The notes under the pieces: model-generated
What the model was told of the DNA's origin: nothing
The model's input: only the letters and a program-made list of their open reading frames with translations
Database searches by the model: none
Shown: positions 8,742-20,191 of the stretch, piece after piece
Numbering within the stretch: position 1 is the first letter of the stretch
Layout of the letters: the number at the start of each line of letters is the position of its first letter
Source: Nemopilema nomurai
Lineage: Eukaryota; Cnidaria; Scyphozoa; Rhizostomeae; Rhizostomatidae
DNA: 64,000 nucleotides
NCBI GenBank assembly: GCA_003864495.1
Contig: ML133499.1
Span: forward strand, 2,170,001 to 2,234,000
Direction: 5' to 3'
Program-made: the position numbers and the translations under genes

Positions 8742-11460
8742 TACTTTCTAGAAAACCGTTCGGAACGTCGCTGGTTCTTCCCCTTGAATCTGGTCACGAC
8801 ATTTTCATAAAAGATTAGTTTTTTTGCTAGTGGTTTTAAAGTTTCATGCTAAACTTGCAAGAAAACCAGTTGCTCTTTCGGTTCTTAAAGCATCCTCGAT
8901 CTGGAAGCTGAGATGACATGTTTCATTCAGCTAAACACTCGCTCGCAGTGTACACTGGTGAGAGGAGTCACAGCTGCAATTTGTAGCAGAACCATTGCTT
9001 GGGGCAGAGCATCTGAAAAGCCTGTGTCGTGAACAACAGTTAACAGGTCTTGCATTGTCAACAATTTTTCTTCTATCATTTCTTCTTCCATCTTCTGATC
9101 TCAACGATTTCTTTGCCGTTCTCTTTTTCTCTTCAAGACTCTATCTCTTTCTTCTGCACACTTCCTAAGCAATATGAATATTTTTGAATAGCACCTCCAA
9201 ATTATGCTCCAACGAACTAACATCCCCAACCGCAATTTGATACAATGCCATAAATTATTTTATCATCTCTCTGGTTTTGCTGGATGAATTAGATCCATCC
9301 ACTCAAACCTTTTTAGATTCTTGAATCTCCACGAGATCTGACTCGCAAACTCAATTGATACTTTTGTCCCTACTATTGATAGCCTCTCTTTCCAACTACC
9401 CTCAGACCCATCGCTTGCATTTTCTCTTTCTCTCCAGCCACCTCTGGCTCGAACAACTGGAAAAATAGGATCAGCTTCAAGAGTCAAACTCCAGATATGA
9501 TCGAATTGAAGTTAACTAAGAAATCTTTGGAAATCATCAACCATGGATCTGAGACGAACAGCATCTGATGTTGGCTTCTGCATGACGGTCATCAACGGTG
9601 TACAATGCTCAAATATATTCCTGTACAGCTTTAGCAAACAAAGGAAGTCGACATTTTGAATACTGGCAAGAAGACCTCTAGCTGTTGCCTGAGTGTCAAA
9701 TTTTTCTTTTGCATCCGAAGACATTTCGTGCAAAGCTTCCCCAATTGATTCGTAATAAGAATTAATGGCTGAAACAGCGGTGTCTCTTGACAGCCATCTT
9801 GTGTCACCAGGCTTTGGAAGGTTGTGTCCAAGTTGCCGTGTACGTTTAGGGCTACTCCTGAAAAATGATATCAGCTTGTCAATGATTCCAAAGAAGTTAG
9901 CCAATTCTTGAATTTTCATTGAGGACTGGGAAGCAGAAAGTGACATTCTGTGAGCACTGCAATGGTTATAGTAAGCAAATGGAAATTCATCACGCATTCG
10001 TTTTAGCACGGCATTCAGCTCTCCACTCATTGTAGCTGCACCATCATGTGACTGGCCAATTAGTTTTCCTGTGCCAGTCTCCGGAAGTAATTCATATTGT
10101 GCCAGTACGTTCATCATAATCTTGGTCAGCCCTTCTGCAGATTGATCGTCAGAAGCATCAGCAAGGCCAAGCATATGTTCTTCTACTCTACCGTTATGAA
10201 TTAGCCTAACAGACACAGATGACTGCTCTGTGTTGCTTAAGTCACTGGTGTCATCCATCATTACCGAAACAAAACTAGAGTTCTTTACTCTTTGTCGTAG
10301 TTTATTTTTAACCTCTTGAAAAATACAACAAATAAGTTAGTTTGGTGGATCATGGGAGGTATAAGTGACAGGTTTCTTGTCCAAAAACACTCTCAAGTCG
10401 TGGCTGTAGTCCCCTAAAAGGTCCATCAGTTCAATAAAGTTTCCCCAGTTTGAAGAGAATTTGCCTTCAGAATGTCCTTGGAAAGCGAGTCCTTGAGCTG
10501 CCAACATTTTCCTCGAAGCATTTTCATTGTGCCCTAGGATTTCTCTTTGTCTTGCTTCATTGAGTGCGCTGGCCACATCTAAATTTCCCAAAAGCTTATA
10601 AGAAGTGTGGTTCTTAATGTGAACTTTTGATTCTTGGTGTCTCTTTGCAACATTCGACATATTTCTGCCATCCGATGAGAATCCAGTTGGCAGCACAAAG
10701 CAAGCCTTCATCTAAAAAACCAAAAAAATACTTTTGTTCGTGAGTTGACATGAGAAATGATGTCTAAGTTATCATTTTACTGCTAAGATTTAGCACTAAC
10801 CCATTCTGAAATATTGAAAGGCAGAGAAATCTCCAGATCACAATTGAATTATTACATTCGCTCTTTGATTCGGCTAAAGTTTCTCGTGTGCACCAGGCTT
10901 TAACTACCCCTACCATCTCCTTTCCCATGTCCATTTACGTATATTGCGTTTGTGAAAGGTGGCTGGTTACACGTTTTGGCGGATTAGACATCAGCGGCTC
11001 TTTGCCACTGGGTGAGGTCATCAGCGGCTCTTTGCCATTGGGTGAGGCCCCTTTAAAGTACACCTTGTAACAGCAAGATGGCCAGTATAGCATTTGTTCC
11101 TTGTCTTAAGTGAAATATTTGTTTTTCTGTAAGAAACTTTGGTAAAAAATTATAAAATTAGAATATATTTTAGTGTGTAGACAACTCTATCTTAAAAATA
11201 TAAATGAAAATATGGAAAACAAATGAAACTTTCTAACGCGGTAATATTGCAAAAACACAGCCAAAAGGTTAATAAGAATTAAATAAGGACACAAAGTCTT
11301 ACTTTCGAATGATTTCCCATGACTAAGCATGGCCAGCAAAATATGTATTTTTATTTCAATCGCCAAAAATCCAAGACGTAAACGGCTTCACATGAACGTC
11401 TTTTAACTTTAACATCAGGACATGGACGTCTATCGTTTTTTAAGGCGAAGGCTCTGTTCA
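8742..11460 (-). pseudogene. hAT transposase, copy 1 (degenerate)
   Basis: On the minus strand 11460-11304 gives a TTF-like N-terminal piece (FALKNDRRPCPDV, FCWPCLVMGNHSK), ending at a GTAAGA donor. After an intron the frame resumes at 10711 (TGFSSDGRNMSNVAKRHQES). The core follows at 10261-9512 (MMDDTSDLSNTEQSSVSV, GQSHDGAATMSGELN, YNHCSAHRMSL, RTRQLGHNLPKPGDTRWLS), then 9487-9263 (VRARGGWRER, WRFKNLKRFEWMDLIHP). The C-terminal dimerisation end is near 9055-8742 (LPQAMVLLQIAAVTPLTSVH, CERVFS then a stop, SRSRM). Family: hAT with DUF4371/ZMYM-like features. Several shifts and stops disable it. It is a close relative of copy 2 at 37.8-41.0 kb. Confidence 0.8.
10991..11048. repeat. 29-bp unit repeated twice in tandem
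   Basis: The unit ATCAGCGGCTCTTTGCCA followed by CTGGGTGAGG occurs twice back to back with one or two changes, inside the intron of hAT copy 1. It looks like a local slippage duplication. Confidence 0.7.
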
Positions 11461-13398
11461 GGAATACAAGGAAATGAGATGCAATTTTGTCCACCTTCTT
11501 TAATGCTGCATAGTTAAGATCAATACCCCCCAAATTAACAAACACAATGAGCTCTCCTGTATGCTTGTCCCAGACAAGGCTTTTCTTGAATTTTCATTTC
11601 ATCTACCATAATTACAATATACTTTTCAGTGTCAGAAAAATCATAAACCTTTTCACACAATTCAGTTATAACTTCTTTATTGAACCCTTGCCTTGGTCGA
11701 ATGTAGTTCTTGTAACTTCGAAGTGTTCTCCGGCTTGGGAGGATCAGGATGCCAGTTTGCTTCTTCTCATCATAGCGTAGTTCATCATAGGCAGAAGCAG
11801 ACTTAACTGCCAATACTAGACAAAACTTTATAACCATTGGATGTAACGAATGCCAGTTTTGCATGAACGTTAATAGTTCTGCTGTTCTTTCCAAAATAAA
11901 TTTATAAATGGTGGGATTTTCTCCTGATCAATACCACACATAATATCTGTCAAATCTTGGCTTAAATCTTGACTTACTGAGACAGCAGATGCTTCAAGCT
12001 CTTTCTGTATTTCGTCAATTTGAGCTAAAAGTTCTTTTTTTTCAGCCCGGTACATTTGGAGTGTCAATTTGACCTTCTCTGGTGCAGTCTGGCTTATAGG
12101 GGCATTCAACTTTGCAGGAGCTGTTAAGTTTGTCCTCTTCCTTTTACCAATTTTTGTAGCATTTCTCTCAGAACTGATGCAATCTTTGCATTGATTGGCA
12201 TCTGTGAGAATTTGGCAAGAAATAGCTCTATAGAATTACATCTGGTTTAGGGGGCTAATGCTAGTGTCAATAGTTTCAACTCTTTTTGGTATGCAGTGTT
12301 TAATAGAGGAACTAAAATCATGTTTTCCTAGCTTAAAAATACCAGAACAAACGAAAAATCCATTGAGTGCAGAAATCAAACTGGACAATGTGATATCTCG
12401 CATGCCTTTTTGTACATTTGGTATATATCATGCTGTTCAGGCAATTTCCACCCAAAAACTCTTAAGGAAAATTCAAGGTTCATGTCAACATAAACCTCGT
12501 ACATTGGAATGATATGCAAATGATCAAATTTGATAATTTTAACACCAATGGCATCATGCTCCTCTGCTTGCCATCTTTCAAGCTTCAGAGCATGCATCCT
12601 GGATATGAATTCTCTATAATTCTTGTAGCATTCAGTTGGTTCTTGACTTTGTGGTTCTTGACTTCTTTTTCAATCAAAGCTAGAGAAGATGCTCTTGGCT
12701 CTGTTCTGCAGCTACAATTGTAAAAAGAAGCTATAAGAACCTTAAAGCATTTAAAGTCTGCAACATTTCAAGGCAAGGACAAATGGCAAGAGCCTGAGTT
12801 AAGTTAACTTACGTTGTTCTTGATACACGTTTCTCTGGCAAGTTTAACGATGGTATTGCTCCAGGTTTCATGGTCGTTCTTCTTTCATCTAGAAATGAAA
12901 GATGTTTTGATTTTCAACAGCATTTAACCTATTCTGCACCTTTAGAGGAATGTTATATGCCTTGGCCATCTTACTAAAATTGGTTCATGGGTTAAAAATA
13001 TTATTTCAAAAGAGCATGCCTTTTGTTATGTAAAGCCTCATCTCAAACTTTGGGGCTACCACCACTCTCACTGAACGCTATGCAAAATATGACAATCAAA
13101 AGGATATTATTACATGCAGAAATAACCAAAACAGCTGTTTGTTATAATGATATACTCACGGTAGTTCAACTGAATTGGATGAAAATGCTTCTCACATATG
13201 TGAACTTTGGATTGTGCGTCTTTGGATTTGTGCTCTTAGGCCACCATCTATTACCCGATCTTTCGTCACAATACTAATCCATTTTTCTCTCCAATTTTTG
13301 TTAAAGTCATCATCACCTGAAGGAACTTTCATTATTCCCATTTGTGTATTCTTACGATTAGATGGACAGCCAAATATTGAACAATTTGCACCAGGCAT
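11440..13398 (-). pseudogene. P-element/THAP9-like transposase 1 (truncated)
   Basis: Exon 1 (13398-13160) starts MPGANCSIFGCPSNRKN and, across one frame break, reaches CEKHFHPIQLNY before a GTGAGT donor, giving a C2CH THAP finger. A later exon (about 12711-12240) holds the post-THAP region (RMHALKLERWQAEEHDAIG, MYEVYVDMNLEFSLRVFGW, LPEQHDIYQMYKKAC). Further on come a coiled-coil stretch (12109-11870) and the start of the RNase H-like domain (HPMVIKFCLVLAVKSASAYD, LPSRRTLRSYKNYIRPRQGF, YIVIMVDEMKIQEKPC with the first catalytic Asp). The remainder stops at NLGGIDLNYAALKKVDKIA...HFLVFL, where it joins hAT copy 1. Frameshifts and truncation disable it. Confidence 0.75.
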
Positions 13399-13659
13399 TT
13401 TTCAGCAGCAGAACACTTTATGCTTCCTGGTACCCTCACTTGAATTGATGCACTCTCAGATGGACTGGGTCGGAAAATTTTGAAGACAATAAGTTAGAAC
13501 AATAACCTAATGTTACCTTCCAGACTACGGATTCTCATATGACTATGATTATATTTAGAACAATCCGTTTAGTATGTATGTGTGTAAATAGATTCATTTA
13601 ATTTAGTTATGATTAGTTATGGGACGTTGTTCGTTGCTTGAACATAGACACATTGATAT
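13399..13659. other. Intergenic, nothing recognised
   Basis: This short AT-rich stretch lies between the 5' end of P-like gene 1 and the LINE fragment. No coding or repeat structure stands out. Confidence 0.4.
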
Positions 13660-14618
13660 CTAAAAATTTTATATTCGTTTAATAAATCTTGATTCCTCCA
13701 GATATGCATACAGAGCTCTTCAAATGTTAATTAATGATGCAGATTCCGGTGTTTCTAATTGGGTCAGTATTGCCCGTTCCCTGATGACCCTTTACAGAAT
13801 ACATACAACCGATAACTCCACTATCGTGAAATCAAAAGTGTCTTCCCATTTTAGGTCAAAAATTATGGAAAATTTAAAAGAACAAGCTATTCTCAATAAA
13901 AAGCTTTGTACATACGCATCTTTCAAAACTGTTTATAAGTTTGAGCATTACTTAGACTTGATACCTAGCAAAAAGAAAAGATCCAACTTTGCAAAACTAC
14001 GTCTCAGTGCCCACAACCTCAGGATTGAAACAGGTAGATACGGGAAGAATCCTATTCCTAGGATTGATAGAAGATGTCCGTATTGTCAATCTTTTAATAA
14101 AACTGCTGTGGAGGACGAAATTCATTTTTATTAGTTTGTCCCCTTTACGAGACTGCTAGGAATTCTATGTTATCTATGATTATTCAAAATTTCCCAGAAT
14201 ATCATCCCTTGACCTTTGTGATAAGTTTATTTGGTTGATGAGTCAAGAAGATACGGATTGTCTGATATTGATAGCCAATTTTTTATCGCTGGCTTTTGAG
14301 TCACGGGAATCTTTCGGGAAGTCCTCTACGTGCATATCCTCGTAACGTAAACTTTCCAGCTCGTCATCATTTTTTTTTATCTGTTTATCTTTGTATTAGC
14401 TGTTTGCTGTTTTCTGAGATTTATTGTTAATTTGTAATTATGTTAACTTGTAAGTATAGTAATTCTGTTGGCTGTTTTCTGAGATTTATTGTTAAGCTGT
14501 ACTTATGTTCTGAGTTTTATTATTAATTTGTAATTATGTCATCTTGTATGTATGGTAATTGTGTTGGCGATGGGCCATTTCGGCCTACAAGCCTTATATA
14601 AAAAAAAAAAAAAAAAAA
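13660..14618 (+). mobile_element. 5'-truncated non-LTR retrotransposon (LINE) with 3' UTR and poly(A)
   Basis: The coding end (frame 13724-14134, extending upstream as SSRYAYRALQ) finishes with a zinc-knuckle-like LINE C-terminus: KLRLSAHNLRIETGRYGKN, RRCPYCQSF, VEDEIHFY, then CPLYETAR in another frame. This pattern closes many CR1/Jockey-type ORF2 proteins. The 3' UTR contains a roughly 65-bp unit (CTGTTTTCTGAGATTTATTG) repeated about 2.5 times between 14405 and 14568. It ends GGGCCATTTCGGCCTACAAG before 19 adenines (14600-14618). RT and endonuclease are missing, as expected for 5' truncation. Confidence 0.7.
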
Positions 14619-14826
14619 TAACCCCAGTTCAAGTCAACACGCCTCTTACTGAAGCCCCTCTGACTCCGTGTTCTCTGCACGTTAAATAAGAATACATCAA
14701 AGTTCAACTCGTCGACGGAGGGTCCTCACAGAAATTTATTTAGATAGGTAACGCCGCACAACAAAAACTCGCGTTCCTATACCAGTAATCAATGTCCTTC
14801 AACTTTAGAGTTAGCAGATATGTGGT

Positions 14827-15255
14827 ATGCAATACAATAAGGAAAACCTGCCAGATAATATGGCAGGCATTGAGTGGAGCATATTTGAAGCCACCAACTT
14901 CTCAGCAGTACTGGGAAAAGTTGCCAAAGGTTTTTTCACAGAATGGGATTTTCCCAACTGTCTAGTTGCATTAGATGGAAAACACATAGCAATAGAATGC
15001 CCTGGGTACAGTGGATCAGAGTACTGCAACTACAAAGGATTTTTCAGCATAGTTCTTTTGGATATGTGTGATGCCAAATATTGTTTTATCCTTGTCAAAG
15101 TAGGAAACTATGGAAAAGAGAGTGATGCTCAAATTTTCAACAATTCTGACATTGGCAAAGGCTTCAGAGCAGAAGAAATGCAAATCCCAAGTCCTTCAGT
15201 TGTCAATGGGCAATATCTACCTTATGTGTTTGTATTAGATGAAATATTTGCCTAA
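14827..15255 (+). pseudogene. PIF/Harbinger nuclease fragment
   Basis: The frame encodes WDFPNCLVALDGKHIAIECP (first catalytic Asp in the LDGKH motif), SGSEYCNYKGFFSIVLLD, CDAKYCFILVKVGNYGKESD and LPYVFVLDEIFA (second Asp), matching the core of a DDE_4-type Harbinger transposase. The N-terminal helical domain and everything after the second Asp (including the catalytic Glu) are missing. It stops abruptly next to the THAP-DDE gene that follows. It belongs to a lineage different from Harbinger-1, judged by motif wording. Confidence 0.75.
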
Positions 15256-15267
15256 CCTATATATCAG

Positions 15268-16652
15268 ATGATGATGAGGAGAAGACTTTGGTTCGCTGCA
15301 GTCAACAGAGAGGGCTCTGGTTGGAAAAAAGTTGAAAGCTGGAGAATTTGCAGCAAGCTTTTCATCTCTGGCACTCCTTCTGTCCTTTTCGAAGAGGGGA
15401 GTCCTGACTGGATTCCTTCTTGGCATCTGGGGTATGAGAGGCCAGAGAAAGGCAAATTTTCTGGCAAACGCGTGGAGCACGTGAGCGTTACCAATGCGTG
15501 AAACGAAGAAGGGAAGCATTTGAAGCTATTGAAGAAAAAAATGCAGCAAGCTCTGATTTGCTGTCATTAAATAATCATTTTTGCGAGGAACAAATGTTGG
15601 ACCATAAAAATATTGAAAATTTGGACCCGGAAACAGCTTTTGATGCATCATACGATAATTTTCTATCATCAAAAAACACTGTAGCTTACCTTGAGAGAGA
15701 AAATCAGCAATTGAAACAATATGCACAAGCTTTAAAAGTCAAGCTTAGGTAACTTCTGTACCTCACGAGGTAGAGTGGGAAGACCAAAGCAAGGTTACAT
15801 ACTATACTGGCCTACCTTCCAAAACTGTTTTGATGGCAGTGTTTAATTTAATTGCCCCAGAGATCTCTGAACGGCAGAATTCAGCACTTTCAAAGTTTCA
15901 AAAGTATATTTTGACCCTTAAAAGACTGCGCCTCAATTTTCAAGTTCAAGATTTGGCTTACCATCACAATGTTTCTCCAAGTGTTGTGTCAAGAGCCTTT
16001 ACTGAAGTCATAGACCTGCTTTACATAAACCTAAAAAAGCAATCTACTGGTCTAATCGAGAAGACTTAGCATTGTCAATGCCAATGGTCTTCAGAGATAA
16101 CTATGGTAGGAGCGTGGTTTGTATTATTGATTGTTTTGAGGTGTTTATAGAGAGGCCCTCCAACTTGTATGCTCGTGCCCAGACATGGTCTTCGTTCAAA
16201 CATCATAATACTGTCAAGTATCTTATTGCTGTAACACCTCAAGGATCAATAAGTTTAATATCAGATGGCTGGGGTGGTAGAACCAGTGACAAGCATCTTA
16301 CAATCAACTCAAAATTCTTTAAAATATTGTGCCCTGGGGACATTTTGCTAGCAGATCGTGGGTTCGATATTGATGAAGTTGTTGCAATGGAAGGTGCAAC
16401 CTTGAAGATACCAGCCTTCACATGAGGAAAAAACAGCTAAGTGGCAAGAGAATTGAGACATCCAGAAGCATTGCCAATGTACGAATTCACGTGGAGCGTC
16501 TAATTGGTCTTCTAAGACAGAAGTACACAATGTTACAAAGTATAATCCCAATAAGCTTGTTGACATCAAACTTTGAAAACCCAATGCTTGACAAGATAGT
16601 TGTAGTGGCCAGTTCTTTAACTAATTTGTGCCCTTCAGTTGTGCCATTTGAC
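15268..16652 (+). pseudogene. THAP-DDE transposase, copy 1 (ISL2EU type)
   Basis: Frame 15268-15501 holds the second half of a THAP finger (AAVNREGSGWKKVESWRICS, KLFISGTPS, PDWIPSWHLGYERPEKGK). The next frames give a coiled coil (YLERENQQLKQYAQALKVKL), a helical domain (LTLKRLRLNFQVQDLAYHHN, SPSVVSRAF) and the nuclease core: [20 protein letters not shown] (first Asp), [31 protein letters not shown] (second Asp), then after TGA 16423 [15 protein letters not shown] (Glu). The catalytic triad is intact, but the THAP N-half is missing and there are at least four frame breaks, one at an A-run at 16427. Converges with the YqaJ gene. Confidence 0.75.
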
Positions 16653-17366
16653 TAATATTTGTATGTTTTTATGTTGCTTGTTGTTTTTCAACATTGTAGT
16701 TAGCAAAAAAAATTTGAGGATAACTTTACATTAAGACCTCTAATCACTGCTTTTTGCGGAATGTAACTTTCCCCCATTTGTTAAAAAACATAGCAAACAA
16801 GGGAAAAAGTGTTGCAAAGTTGTTTGTCTAACATTAAAACTAATAGCATACGAAAGTTGGCAATGGAATTTTACAAAAGTCTTGCTTGTGAACTGGGCAA
16901 ACACAGTTTAGTTTAATACCACTCTGTTTATCTCAGGTTTTCTTGACAAAAAGTATGCAGCCCAAAGCAAATGCTAAAGCAAATTTCTGTTTCTTTAATT
17001 GCTTTACTAATAAAAGATAACTTCTAGTGGGCTTTTGGCTTTCTTTAAGACGGTTGGATTTTGTCCAAAGCATCAAGTGTTATGTGTTTTTTTACTGTAA
17101 CATATATCTTATATACTCCCATAGTAGTTTTTTGCAAGAGTCATGTCTATTCCTCCTTCAAGGCTATTTTTCTGTGATACAACCTATGGTTCAATAATAT
17201 GGCTCTTAAAAACTGATAAGGGATGTAACATTCAAATTCAAAGATCAACAGAGAACCAACTGTTCTAAAAATATCTAATGCTTGGAATAATTATGTTCAA
17301 AAGAAAGATAGTCACATGCATTTTCAGTTACATTTCTACTGAAGTACTTGCCAACTAACTCTGGCA
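16653..17366. other. Spacer between convergent transposase and YqaJ genes
   Basis: Roughly 700 bp of AT-rich sequence contains the 3' flanks of both genes. I see no frame, repeat array or RNA gene in it. Confidence 0.4.
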
Positions 17367-18637
17367 TTATGATATTTTCAAAAAATTGTTTGTTTTCTGA
17401 ATATTTTCCTGCCAAAACTCTTCATCGAAAGGCACATTCTCTAGGTGACTCTGAACTGGAGTCCAAACAAAAAGGTCACAAGAGTTTGTCTGGGTTACAG
17501 CCATTTGTGCTTGGATTTGGAAAAAGTAAGGATGATCCCTTTTCAATACTAATTTCCCGTCAACAAAACTAAGAAAAGAAATTGAAGAAGGTTCATTTAG
17601 CCCTTTACTGCGAAGACTGTATGGGCATTTAATCTCCAAGCACTCAGTGTCTCAGCAGTCACATGGACAAGTAACAATGCCATCTGATGTTGCACCAAAA
17701 AATGGAAATGCAGTGCTTATAAATAATCCACATTTGTGAATTTTTATCTGTGGGTGCTTATCTCTCTGTAAGGAAAGATACTCTTGCTTCGCAAGATCTT
17801 CATTGTCTAATACCCACCTTTCATTCTCCGTGGGTAGCAGATACTCTTGAGCAAACATTAACGGCTTTACCATGGAAGTGGAAATAGTTGCCTTGAATTT
17901 GGAAGCTGTAACTCTGCCACTTCTTAGTGAGAACCATTCTATTGATCTTGACTGGATTCTTTTCCATCCATCTCTGCTTGATTTTTGAAACAGCAATATT
18001 CTTTAATATGCTGCTGCAAACTGTTATCAGCTCTGGTAAAGGTGAGTTCGTCATAATGGGGGTCAAAAAGCACTGTTAATATAACAGGATATCTTTCCTG
18101 AAGGACAATTGGGACATATTTTTCAGCATACCCAGGATATACAGAAAGCAAAGCTGGTTTTGACCTTAATATGCTATTTAAAAAGTCACAGAAACATTGC
18201 TTATCTGCCTTATAGATTTTTTTTGCCAACTTTGACAGGTATAGGGACTGATTAACTTGATCCGGCTGCAACATTACTTTCAATATTGGCATCTAACTGC
18301 CTCTTTATTTGGGAAGCTGATGTGAAGTCTATTTCTTTCACTGGGGCATACTGAACAGCCTTTTTAGCAGATGGAAGTTTCCAATAGGCTGCTTCCTGAG
18401 TCACTGTCGCCTTGTCCTTCACTCGCACAGCTGTTTCAACATAAAAAGGAATTGAAGCAACGTGAGAGCATGTCTCTCCAAGTCCTGCCATACCTTGCAA
18501 TGACCAGAAATAACTTCGCCTCCTTCAGTACAAATAACCCATCCATAAACTGGAGATTCACTCATTCGCTGGCTGGGGTTGACTTTGGGACGTACAACAA
18601 AATTTGATGTTTGTTTGTCAAAGCTGCCATTAAACAA
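17367..18637 (-). pseudogene. SWIM zinc-finger/YqaJ-nuclease-like protein, copy 1
   Basis: Minus-strand frames together give a SWIM finger (GEVISGHCK, then CMAGLGETCSHVASIPFYVE, pattern CxC...CxH), a linker, a helical region with the conserved YPGYAEKYVP, and a YqaJ-type PD-(D/E)XK nuclease: IEWFSLRSGRVTASKFKATI, FFGATSDGIVTCP (Asp), MEIKCPYSL (ExK), HPYFFQIQAQMAVTQTNSCD and VPFDEEFWQENI. YqaJ nucleases resemble lambda exonuclease and process DNA ends (family knowledge). Shifts near 18430, 18290, 17950 and 17650 disable it. Its role in transposition is inference. Confidence 0.75.
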
Positions 18638-18818
18638 TGAGACTTCGATCTAGTCAACTTCGATCTAAAACAACTAGATCTAGTCGATACTGCATTTGTT
18701 TACTACCGGTGGTCTTCCAACAATGCATTGTCAGCTCAAACGGAAAGTCCTCTATTCAATGGGGAAGATGGGGCTGCGAGTTGTAGGGGTTTTAACCTCC
18801 ACGGCATTCACGAGGTGC

Positions 18819-20131
18819 CAGGGCTGCTGAGAGGCGGCCTGGGCCCTGGGGCAAAGCCCAGTCAGAGCCCTGAAATCGGATCCAAAAATGTTTAGGACCA
18901 CGCCCTTTTAAAATGGGAAACGCCCATTATTCCCAAACGTTTGTGTACGTTATAGAATGTAAATAAAATGTCCTAAAATGTAAAAAAAACATTTATTCTA
19001 AAGATAAGCGATTTAAATACGCTCTTGACCACATCCTTTTAGCTGATTAAAGTGGACATGAAAATGTGTCCCTTCAATTCTGGTTATCTTTTTCTAATGA
19101 GCTACAAAATATTAAAACTTAAAACAAAAGCAAGTTTTATTCTATGCAATTTTTTTTAGAAAATCTCATAGAACAACTCGTTTAAGTTCTCTCGTCCTTC
19201 AAAAACCAAAGTTCTCTGCCTGATGTTTTATTTCATCTTTTGTCGGATTTGAAGGTGAATTAACAATATACTCAAAAATTCGAAACTACTTTCACTTCAT
19301 GGAATCTAGCTGAACCATTTAGCTGAACCAAAAGTTTATCTAACACAGCATGAAACACTTCTACTGTAAATAAACTTTCTCCGTCACGAATTGTATCAGG
19401 ATTTCGTCAACGCTTTATTTGAAATTCAGTTGTCTGACCAAGGCTAGCAGCAACCTCTTTTGCTCTTTTGCAATCGTTTGAATTTCATTGCAAAGAAAGA
19501 TTAGATGATTAAACTTGTTTCACTACAAAAAAATTTCACTACAAAATTTTGTTAACATCATGTATTCATTTTAGTACAAGATGATTAGCCTCTTCTGCTA
19601 TAGAGATTTTGGCGCACTGAAAAATTTTGTTGACATCATCTATGCATTTTAGTACCCTGTACCAAAAAGACGATAGAAGAACATACTCAAAGGACGACAT
19701 CCATTTCATCAAATTTTCAACATCTGTGAGAGATTCATTTTTGGCACCATGCCGCATCACGAACAGTTCAAATCCAAAAACCCAAATAGAAACAAAATCT
19801 TAGGACGCCAAAGGCAACATGGCATTTTGGAAATAATGTTTAGGGGCCCCAAAAATATAATATAGCTTTATTCATTAATTGTAAATGTTGACATAACTCA
19901 CTTGAACTGGCCATAGGTTGAATTAAGATTATATGGGTTACCTTATTTTCATCAGGGCTCCCTTCCACCAATAAGTTTTTGCGAAACTCAGGGAAACTCA
20001 GCTCAGAAGATGAATCCGTCAATTTTTCATGGATGTAAAAATATTTCAAGTTAAAAAAGTTTTCATAATAATTTGGGGGCCCCTTTTAGGCTGAGGCCCT
20101 GGGGCAAATTGCCCCCCTCTCTGCGCCACTG
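18819..20131. mobile_element. Short hAT element (1313 bp) with 8-bp duplication CGAGGTGC
   Basis: CGAGGTGC at 18811-18818 and 20132-20139 flanks a segment starting CAGGGCTGCTGAGAGGCGG and ending, read in reverse, CAGTGGCGCAGAGAGGGGGG. These are imperfect hAT-type termini. Inside, a minus-strand remnant (19760-19566) reads SSFWYRVLKCIDDVNKI, resembling a piece of a DUF4371/ZMYM-like hAT transposase. The element is therefore a deletion derivative, not self-sufficient. It entered the junction zone between ISL2EU copy 1 and P-like element 2. Confidence 0.85.
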
Positions 20132-20191
20132 CGAGGTGCACTCGGCGTGAAGATTGACAGTTGAAGTGAACTGTTTGATGTATTTTCTATT

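Larger units (their letters stand above)
4504..11460 (-). mobile_element. hAT copy 1, truncated at its 5' end and split by Harbinger-1
   Basis: Coding remnants of a hAT transposase run on the minus strand from about 11460 to 8742. The nearest candidate 3' terminus is CAGGGGCGGCG at 4504, the same opening as the left terminus of hAT copy 2 at 37338. Between the stop region and that terminus sits the complete Harbinger-1 (4787-8716). The 5' end is fused directly to a P-element gene near 11460 and lacks a terminus, so no 8-bp duplication can be checked. The 3' limit is an inference from the short terminal match. Confidence 0.5.
15256..18810. mobile_element. ISL2EU-type element copy 1 (convergent THAP-DDE and SWIM/YqaJ genes)
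   Basis: A plus-strand THAP-DDE transposase (15268-16652) and a minus-strand SWIM/YqaJ gene (18637-17367) face each other across a 0.7-kb spacer. This is the architecture of the better-bounded copy 2 at 51.3-63.7 kb. The left end is cut within the THAP domain at the junction with a Harbinger fragment. I cannot identify TIRs here. Limits are therefore approximate. Confidence 0.6.

Noticed and set aside
10888..11070. 60-residue plus-strand frame
   Set aside because: It lies in the intron of hAT copy 1 and its repeated residues come from the 29-bp tandem duplication.
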